A stretch of DNA of 64,000 nt from Dryocola clanedunensis subsp. sulfonylureivorans. Its GTDB lineage: Bacteria; Pseudomonadota; Gammaproteobacteria; Enterobacterales; Enterobacteriaceae. Positions within the stretch are counted from its first letter, which is position 1, and every line of letters begins with the position of its first letter. Positions 57,708-64,000 of this stretch are shown in pieces. The notes beneath the pieces were generated by a model that saw nothing but the letters and a program-made list of their open reading frames with translations, was not told where the DNA came from and ran no database searches. Where the stretch lies: the NCBI RefSeq assembly GCF_016756775.1, contig NZ_JAERMU010000016.1:44127-108126 (forward strand), in the 5' to 3' direction. Both the position numbers and the translations under genes were made by a program.

Positions 57708-60700
57708 TTACAAACTCCCCGCCGTTCTGCCGCCTTTGCCCGCTGAATTTATCGTCCTGGTTTTTGCGCTGCCCATGTTCTCCAGACGCATCTGGAACGG
57801 TGGGAACGGCAGGTCGATATCGTGCTCGCGGAAGCCCTGCAGAATCAGCTGGTGGATCTCATGACGCAGCGGCATACGGTGTCCCATCTCGGCGGCGTAA
57901 ATGCGCAGCTCGAACATTTGCAGGCCAGCCTGTAAATCCACCAGGAAGGCTTCTGGCGGTGGGTTATCAATCACCAGTGAGCAGCACTCAGCCGCTCTCA
58001 GTAAAATATTCGTCACCTCTTCACTGTCCGCGTCCGCTGGTGCAGGTACGGTCAGTACCACACGCGTGACGGAGTCTGACAGCGACCAGTTGATAAACTG
58101 CTCGGTGATAAACGCCTTGTTCGGCACTATGATCTCTTTGCGATCCCAGTCGCTGATCGTGGTCGCTCGGGTATTGATCCTGGTGATGCTGCCCGTTAGA
58201 TCGCGGATCGTCACCGTGTCGCCGATACGGATCGGCTTCTCGAACAGAATGATCAGGCCCGAGATAAAGTTGGCGAAAATCTCCTGTAAGCCAAAACCAA
58301 GGCCGACACCGAGGGCGGCAACCAGCCATTGCAGCTTCGACCACTCAATACCAATCATCGAGAAGCCGACCAGACCACCGACCAGCAGCAGCAGGTATTT
58401 GGTCACCGTTGTAATGGCGTAACCCGTACCCGGCGTTAAATCCAGGTGCTGCAATATCGCCAGCTCCAGCAGGGCAGGGAGATTACGCACCAGTTGCATA
58501 GTGATAATAATCACCAGAATGGCGATCAATACCGAGCCGAGGGTGATCGGTTCAATGCTTTCAACACCCTGCACCGTCGAGGTAGCGTCCCACAGCGTGA
58601 TGTTCTCAAGGAAACCGAACGCAGAGTGGATCTCTGACCACAGTACGATGACGGACAGCAGGGCGATCAGCATCAGGATCGAGCGGACCAGACGCAGAGA
58701 CTGGGCGCTGATGGTGTCGAGATCGATTTCCGCCTCTTCGAAAATTTCCGCGGAGCCTTCAATACTGTGGCTGTGGGCCGCTTCTTCTTCACCACGCGCA
58801 CGATGCGCCAGCCTTTCTGCACGACGATGTTTGGCACGGTCAAAGGCCAGTCGACGACGCTGGATGAGCATCCATCGGCGGATAACATGGTAAATCACCA
58901 GCAGCAGGAACCAGATGGCGACGGAAGTCTCAAGACGTGCCAGCAGGGCCTGGGCGGTTGCCAGATATCCCACGGCAGCCGCCAGAAGGGCTGACAGCGG
59001 TGCGCACAGCAGCAGGTTCCAGAGCATCTTGTTCACGACGTTGTCGCTGTTGCCTTGCTTGTCGACATAGAGCGGGAGGTCGGCTCGTTTCAGGCTGAGC
59101 GTCACCAGCGCCAGTGCTCCGCAAATCAACATAAAGCACAGGCGGCCCAGCGATGCCGAGAACTCCCGATCGTTGAGGTTATCGAACATGATAAGCGCCA
59201 TGATCAGCGGCACAATCAGCCCGATGCTCATGATGTAGTAACGCATGGCCCGGGCGACACGCTCACGTGGCCAGCTGAAGTGAACGACGAACAGACCTGT
59301 TGGCCGGGCAAAGGTGGCGCAAATCATTACCGCCCATAGCAAAGGCACGGTTGCGGTGACGCCATCGCCGACGGCGACGGCAATAGGATAGGGCCACGCC
59401 TCCTGTAGACCATAGCCAAGCGTGGCCCACAGCACCGGGAGCGGGGAAGCCACCAGAATCGACCAGAACAGCGTCCGTAGCGTCAGCATGAAGTGGTCCT
59501 GGGTCACCTTACCCACTTTGGCGCTGGAACGCTCCAGGAAGGCTGTGAAGTGCCTTCTGGAGCTGATGCTGAAGCCAACGAGGATCAGCGCGGCAAACAG
59601 CGGCAGCAGCGTTGTTTTGCTGGTTAACATCATGATGCTGGCGCTGCCGAGCTGGCTGACGGTATCCATGGAGATAAGCCGCCGCAGATCCTGGACAATT
59701 TCCACAGGCCAGGTGAAACCGATAGCGCTGACGTCTGAAGTCCAGAACAGATAGCGGTGGGTGGCTTCATTAACTTCTTTTAACGCATCTTCAAGCTGGC
59801 TGTTGGCGACCTTAAGTTTGGTCAGTTCAAGGATGAGCGTATCCCCGCCCTGTAACAACGAATTGAGGAGTTCGCGCTGGGTACGGAGCTGCGCTTCGAG
59901 AATGCTGTTTTGCTCTGCGGTCAGGTCTTTTCCGTCCGCCTGACGAGTCTGGCGCAGCTGTTGCTGCTTGTTAAGCAAGTCTTCGTAGTGCAGGCGCTGG
60001 ACGCGGATCTGGCCCAGCTCGGTATCGAGCTGCTGTGGCTTAGGCATTTCCGGCAGGCGAGAAACCTGCGCGCGCAGCGTTTCCCCCAGCACGTTCGACA
60101 TGCCAAGCCATTGAGACTGTTCACGAAGGGTATTCAATGCCTGACGCACCTGTAGCGTCTGGCTGCTGGCCTGACGCTGCTGGGAGGCGACCAGATCCAT
60201 GCGCTGAGCTTGTTGATTCAGCGCCTGAGAGAGTTCACGGTTACTTTTGAACTGCGTGACGATAACCGGCGGCAGGTCAGCGCTGTTTTCAGCCAGCAGT
60301 TCGGTACTTTCCAGCGCACGCTCTGCTTCCCTCTGGCGCTGGCTGTTGAGCTGATTTCGCAGGCCCTGGAGATAAGCGTCTAACTGCGCGCTCTGCTTCT
60401 GCGCCAGCTCGGCTCGCTGACGGGCCAGCTCCTGGCGATTGCTGGCAGAGAGCTGTGCCAGCTCCAGCTCATCGACCAGCGCTTTCAGTCGCGCGGATTC
60501 AGCCTGTAAAGAGAGGTGCTGAGCCTGTATCAGAGGTGTACCAGAGGTCGCCTGGCTACCCACCCGGCGTTCAATTTCATTCAGCTGGCGGCGCGCGTCG
60601 GTTTGCTGTTGGGGAAGCTGAGACAGGGAGTCGGCAATTTCTCGGGTGCGCTCCTGTTCCTGCTGTGCCAGGCGGCTTTTATCCAGCAGCTGGCTGCTGA

Positions 60701-61043
60701 CCTGGAGGATCTCCTGGTTCAGCGCATCGGTGGTCATCCCTTCCGGTATTTTTTGTGGTTCGTCGCGCAGATTGGTGAGCTGTAGCCTCAGGGTCTGCGA
60801 CAGTTTGGGGAAGTTATCGATGACTTTCTGGTACTGATCCGCGCGTTCTAACGACGCTTTCCGTTCGTCGAGCGCATTGAGCGCAGCCGTAAGCGCTTCC
60901 ACGATTTCTGCCTGGTTGGGCTGATCTTTCGCGGCTTTGGCTTGCTCCAGTTCCTGTGAGAGTTGTTTGGCATCGGGGAGCGTTGCGGCAACCGCACCCA
61001 GGCTGAGGCACCAGGCCATCAGGAAAGTGATTATCAGGCGCAC
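57708..61043 (-). CDS. mscM: Miniconductance mechanosensitive channel MscM (YjeP)
   Basis: A 1111-residue channel of the MscS superfamily (E. coli 1107). Signal peptide (MRLIITFLMAWCLSLGAVAA), long periplasmic coiled coil (about 30-470), about eleven membrane segments, and the MscS pore/beta domain: SKLQWLVAALGVGLGFGLQEIFANFISGLIILFEKPIRIGDTVTI (about 905-950). It relieves hypo-osmotic pressure. Downstream of psd on the same strand as in E. coli. Confidence 0.96.
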   Translation of the reverse strand: MRLIITFLMAWCLSLGAVAATLPDAKQLSQELEQAKAAKDQPNQAEIVEALTAALNALDERKASLERADQYQKVIDNFPKLSQTLRLQLTNLRDEPQKIPEGMTTDALNQEILQVSSQLLDKSRLAQQEQERTREIADSLSQLPQQQTDARRQLNEIERRVGSQATSGTPLIQAQHLSLQAESARLKALVDELELAQLSASNRQELARQRAELAQKQSAQLDAYLQGLRNQLNSQRQREAERALESTELLAENSADLPPVIVTQFKSNRELSQALNQQAQRMDLVASQQRQASSQTLQVRQALNTLREQSQWLGMSNVLGETLRAQVSRLPEMPKPQQLDTELGQIRVQRLHYEDLLNKQQQLRQTRQADGKDLTAEQNSILEAQLRTQRELLNSLLQGGDTLILELTKLKVANSQLEDALKEVNEATHRYLFWTSDVSAIGFTWPVEIVQDLRRLISMDTVSQLGSASIMMLTSKTTLLPLFAALILVGFSISSRRHFTAFLERSSAKVGKVTQDHFMLTLRTLFWSILVASPLPVLWATLGYGLQEAWPYPIAVAVGDGVTATVPLLWAVMICATFARPTGLFVVHFSWPRERVARAMRYYIMSIGLIVPLIMALIMFDNLNDREFSASLGRLCFMLICGALALVTLSLKRADLPLYVDKQGNSDNVVNKMLWNLLLCAPLSALLAAAVGYLATAQALLARLETSVAIWFLLLVIYHVIRRWMLIQRRRLAFDRAKHRRAERLAHRARGEEEAAHSHSIEGSAEIFEEAEIDLDTISAQSLRLVRSILMLIALLSVIVLWSEIHSAFGFLENITLWDATSTVQGVESIEPITLGSVLIAILVIIITMQLVRNLPALLELAILQHLDLTPGTGYAITTVTKYLLLLVGGLVGFSMIGIEWSKLQWLVAALGVGLGFGLQEIFANFISGLIILFEKPIRIGDTVTIRDLTGSITRINTRATTISDWDRKEIIVPNKAFITEQFINWSLSDSVTRVVLTVPAPADADSEEVTNILLRAAECCSLVIDNPPPEAFLVDLQAGLQMFELRIYAAEMGHRMPLRHEIHQLILQGFREHDIDLPFPPFQMRLENMGSAKTRTINSAGKGGRTAGSL

Positions 61044-61102
61044 GGCAGTCCCTTTAGGTGAACCCGCCCAGGCAGTGATGTACCAGGGCGGGGTAGAGCA
61101 GG

Positions 61103-62068
61103 TTAACTTTCGGGTTTGTTTTCCACCAGCGGGCTGGCTTCCAGCTCAGCGTCAACTTCCGTCTGCGGAAGTTCACTGACCGGGACTTCCGGCTCAACAA
61201 CTGCTTCTGTAGAAACGGCCAGCGGCTCGCCAATTTTGGTTACCGACAGGCTTGAAAGCTGTTCTGCCAGATTGACCTTACCCGGTGCGAACAGGTTGAT
61301 AACGGTGGAGCCGAGCTTGAAGCGGCCCATTTCCTGACCTTTCAGTAGCGCAATTGCACCTTCGCTTTCACCGGCAGGCCACGTCCAGCGCTTAATGACG
61401 CCTTCACGCGGTGGAGTAATGGTGCCAGCCCAGACTGTTTCGATGCTGCCGACGATGGTGGCGCCCACCAGAATTTGTGCCATTGGGCCAAACTCGGTAT
61501 CGAACAGGCAGATAACACGTTCGTTACGCGCAAACAGATTGGGTACGTTTCGCGCGGTCAGGTGGTTTACGGAGAACAGGTCACCCGGCACATAAATCAT
61601 TTCGCGCAGGATACCGTTACACGGCATGTGTACGCGGTGGTAGTCGCGTGGAGACAGGTAGGTCGTGGCGAAGCTGCCGTTACGGAACAGATCGGCCATC
61701 TGGTAGTTGCCTGCCAGCAGCGCTTCAAGGCTGTAGTTGTGGCCCTTCGCCTGCAAAATTTTGTCTTCTTCGATGCGGCCAAGCTGGCTGATGACACCGT
61801 CGGCCGGCATCACCAGAATGTTAGGGTCAGTGTTGACCGGACGCACGTCGTCACGCAGCGGACGCACGAAGAAATCGTTGAAGCTGCGGTAGCTTGCTGT
61901 GTCCGGCTTCTGCGCCTCTTTCATGTCGACCTTGTAATATTTCACAAACAGGTCGATGACCAGCTTAGTCAGCCAGCCAGCACGTTTACTTGCGCCCCAG
62001 CCCGCGAGGCGGGTCAGCCAGAGTTTCGGCAGAATGTATTGCAGCGAAAGTTTAATGTTGTCTAACAA
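61103..62068 (-). CDS. psd: Phosphatidylserine decarboxylase
   Basis: Makes phosphatidylethanolamine at the inner membrane. The proenzyme (321 residues) self-cleaves at LGST (in [14 protein letters not shown], about 250-254) to form the pyruvoyl group. Start TTG 62068 has GGAGG six nt upstream and gives [17 protein letters not shown], the E. coli-like start; the upstream ATG at 62107 adds 13 non-family residues. C-terminal tail divergent and acidic. Confidence 0.95.
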   Translation of the reverse strand: MLDNIKLSLQYILPKLWLTRLAGWGASKRAGWLTKLVIDLFVKYYKVDMKEAQKPDTASYRSFNDFFVRPLRDDVRPVNTDPNILVMPADGVISQLGRIEEDKILQAKGHNYSLEALLAGNYQMADLFRNGSFATTYLSPRDYHRVHMPCNGILREMIYVPGDLFSVNHLTARNVPNLFARNERVICLFDTEFGPMAQILVGATIVGSIETVWAGTITPPREGVIKRWTWPAGESEGAIALLKGQEMGRFKLGSTVINLFAPGKVNLAEQLSSLSVTKIGEPLAVSTEAVVEPEVPVSELPQTEVDAELEASPLVENKPES

Positions 62069-62148
62069 GATAGCCTCCTGGCTAAGCACCCGGTATAGCG
62101 GGATCAAACAGAAAAAGGGGGCGATTCTAACGGCGCCCAGCTTAATTG

Positions 62149-63204
62149 TCAGTTATCGATATCGGAAAAGTTTTTACGCGTTTTTACCTGCGCCATACTT
62201 TCCAGAATGCGATGGTAACTTTCAAAGCGTATTTCAGCGATTTCGCCGCGTTCAACTGCTTCGCGCAGCGCACAGCCAGGGTCGTTATCGTGGCGGCAAT
62301 CGCGATATTTGCAATGGCCTAAGTAGTCATGGAATTCGACAAATCCCTGGGTGATTTGTTCCGGCTCTAAGTGCCACAGACCGAATTCACGCACCCCTGG
62401 GGAGTCGATAACTTCGCCGCCGCCCGGGAAGTGATAAAGGCGAGAGGCTGTGGTGGTGTGCTGGCCCAGACCTGAGTTATCGGAAACATTGTTCACCAGA
62501 ATTTGTTGGTCTTTGAAACCAAGCAGATTGTTAAGCAGGCTCGATTTGCCCACGCCGGACTGGCCTGCAAAAATACTGATGCGCCCGACTAACGCCTCTT
62601 CCAGCTCTTTTAATCCTTCGGCTTTGTGGCTTGAAACCATCAGAACGCGATAGCCAATATGGCGATAAATATCCATCTGCTCGTTCACAAACGCCAGGCC
62701 CGCCTCGTCCAGCAGGTCAGTTTTGTTGAGTACCAGCAGCGGTTCAACGTCGAGCGTTTCGCAAGCCACCAGATAACGGTCAATAATGTTTAAAGACAGC
62801 TCCGGCAGGATGGCAGAAACGATAATGATTTGGTCGATGTTAGCGGCAATCGGCTTCACGCCGTCGTAAAAGTCCGGGCGGGTCAGAACCGATGTACGCT
62901 CATGAACCGCATCGACGATGCCCTTAATCGTGACGCCTGCGGCGGCTTCTTTCGCCGGGCGCCAGACGACGCGATCGCCGGTGACCAGCGAACGAATGGT
63001 GCGACGAATGTTGCAGCGGTGGACTTCACCTTCCGGCGATTCGACATCCGCGTGCTGGCCGAAACGGCTGATCACCCGGCCATCGCGGGGTTCGCCAAAC
63101 TGAGAGTCGTCGGGATCGGCTTTCTCCACAGTCTGTTTAAGCCGACGCTGGTGGTTTGCTTTTACCCGGCGCTGCTGTCCTTTGGAGAGTTTATTTTTGC
63201 TCAA
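62149..63204 (-). CDS. rsgA: Ribosome small subunit GTPase RsgA
   Basis: A circularly permuted GTPase for 30S maturation. Order: N-terminal OB fold, G4 LNKTDLLD, G1 [13 protein letters not shown]3 DSPGVREFG, and a zinc finger ([14 protein letters not shown]). Start TTG 63204 follows AGGAG and gives [20 protein letters not shown] as in E. coli; the ORF extends to 63255. The protein is 351 residues. Divergent from orn. Confidence 0.96.
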   Translation of the reverse strand: MSKNKLSKGQQRRVKANHQRRLKQTVEKADPDDSQFGEPRDGRVISRFGQHADVESPEGEVHRCNIRRTIRSLVTGDRVVWRPAKEAAAGVTIKGIVDAVHERTSVLTRPDFYDGVKPIAANIDQIIIVSAILPELSLNIIDRYLVACETLDVEPLLVLNKTDLLDEAGLAFVNEQMDIYRHIGYRVLMVSSHKAEGLKELEEALVGRISIFAGQSGVGKSSLLNNLLGFKDQQILVNNVSDNSGLGQHTTTASRLYHFPGGGEVIDSPGVREFGLWHLEPEQITQGFVEFHDYLGHCKYRDCRHDNDPGCALREAVERGEIAEIRFESYHRILESMAQVKTRKNFSDIDN

Positions 63205-63317
63205 TCGTTCTGGCTCCTGGTCGCCCCTGAGGGGCAAAACCTCTATGATACACACTATTTTATACGAATTAACCCACCGTCATGGCTGGGTAACGAGCGA
63301 GAAGGGTGGAAAATAGC

Positions 63318-63863
63318 ATGAGTGGAAACGAAAACAATCTGATTTGGATTGATTTAGAAATGACCGGTCTGGATCCAGAGCGGGATCGCATAATTGAAAT
63401 TGCCACCCTGGTGACCGACGCCAATCTGAACATTCTTGCCGAAGGGCCAACCATTGCTGTGCATCAATCAGACGAACAGCTTGCGCTGATGGATGACTGG
63501 AACGTGCGTACGCACACTGGCAGCGGTCTGGTTGAGCGCGTTAAAGCCAGCACCCAGGACGATCGCGCGGCGGAGCTGGCGACTATCGAATTTTTAAAGC
63601 AGTGGGTTCCGCAGGGCGCCTCGCCAATCTGCGGTAACAGCATCGGCCAGGATCGCCGCTTCCTGTTTAAATACATGCCGGAGCTGGAAGCTTACTTCCA
63701 TTACCGCTACCTGGATGTCAGCACCCTCAAGGAGCTGGCGCGCCGCTGGAAACCTGAGATCCTTGCTAACTTCAAAAAGCAGGGTACTCACCAGGCGATG
63801 GACGATATCCGCGAGTCGGTGGCGGAACTTGCTTTTTATCGTGAGAATTTCATTAAGCTGTAA
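63318..63863 (+). CDS. orn: Oligoribonuclease
   Basis: A 3'-5' exoribonuclease of the DEDDh family degrading 2-5-nt RNAs; essential in E. coli. ATG 63318 ([29 protein letters not shown]) gives 181 residues, the E. coli length. Motifs: DLEMTGL (Exo I), SIGQDRRFL, and [10 protein letters not shown] (Exo III His/Asp). Confidence 0.98.
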   Translation: MSGNENNLIWIDLEMTGLDPERDRIIEIATLVTDANLNILAEGPTIAVHQSDEQLALMDDWNVRTHTGSGLVERVKASTQDDRAAELATIEFLKQWVPQGASPICGNSIGQDRRFLFKYMPELEAYFHYRYLDVSTLKELARRWKPEILANFKKQGTHQAMDDIRESVAELAFYRENFIKL

Positions 63864-63900
63864 TCTGCGGCTTACGTCTGCGTAGCTACCGTCTTGAACG

Positions 63901-64000
63901 TCAAGCGGTAGCTGCATAATTTTCATCCCATGGCAGGCGTGTTTTAAGCACCCCGAAGCACATGTGCACCAGCTTGCGCATTACTGCACCCAGCGCCGCC
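63901..64000 (-). mobile_element. IS110-family transposase, C-terminal end (partial)
   Basis: On the minus strand the last 32 codons before TGA (63901-63903) read AALGAVMRKLVHMCFGVLKTRLPW then DENYAATA. AxxGAVMRKL and the following hydrophobic stretch match the C-terminus of IS110-family transposases. The rest lies beyond the window. The inverted repeat GCTACCG...CGGTAGC (63884-63911) overlaps the stop and may be the element end or a terminator of orn. Confidence 0.7.

Overview
The window is chromosomal DNA from a member of the Enterobacteriaceae that is close to, but not, Escherichia coli. The block orn / rsgA-psd-mscM / epmA / frdABCD-ampC-blc / sugE / ecnB-ecnA-efp / epmB / yjeI-groEL-groES-fxsA / aspA-dcuA-cutA-dsbD-yjdC-pheU follows the E. 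coli gene order almost exactly. The left half (fdhF, phnC-P, sitABCD and several accessory clusters) is arranged differently. Most genes are GC-rich. AT-rich islands mark the hok repeats (3.2-4.3 kb), the region before an unrecognised gene (12.1-12.3 kb) and a LuxR-type gene (49.9-50.5 kb). REP-like elements lie in many intergenic gaps.

Layout. 0-3.2 kb: selenocysteine-containing formate dehydrogenase H (fdhF) with sigma-54 promoter signals, divergent from an orphan OmpR-type response regulator. 3.2-4.3 kb: two tandem copies of a hok/sok-type toxin-antitoxin unit, with toxin genes too short for ordinary ORF calling. 4.3-11.5 kb: D-lyxose isomerase, an Rbs-like sugar ABC transporter and a divergent hybrid sensor kinase. 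11.5-12.9 kb: a structured leader, yjdP and an unrecognised gene. 13.0-24.0 kb: a complete phosphonate uptake and C-P lyase operon phnC-D-E-F-G-H-I-J-K-L-M-N-O-P with a Pho-box-like sequence, interrupted by REP elements. 24.1-26.4 kb: a DUF2235 hydrolase, yjdN and yjdM.

26.6-34.0 kb is the most interesting accessory block: a fold-type III PLP enzyme, an N-acyl-D-amino-acid deacylase-type amidohydrolase, a RidA-family protein, a sodium/solute symporter, a 2-oxo-3-deoxygalactonate kinase, a KDPGal aldolase and an RpiR/SIS regulator. Together they make a coherent route for an N-acylated 2-amino-2-deoxy-aldonate (hexosaminate): import, deacylation, PLP-dependent deamination to a 2-keto-3-deoxy-aldonate, phosphorylation and aldol cleavage to pyruvate and glyceraldehyde 3-phosphate. 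34.0-38.4 kb: sitABCD Mn/Fe transporter with an MntR palindrome and a Fur-like site, a small lipoprotein, a fimbrial gene remnant and tRNA-Phe.

38.5-64 kb is the conserved core. It has an in-frame repeat insertion in dsbD, a guanidine-II riboswitch before sugE, an ampC with no ampR whose promoter and attenuator overlap the end of frdD as in E. coli, and at the right edge the end of an IS110-family transposase gene just downstream of orn.
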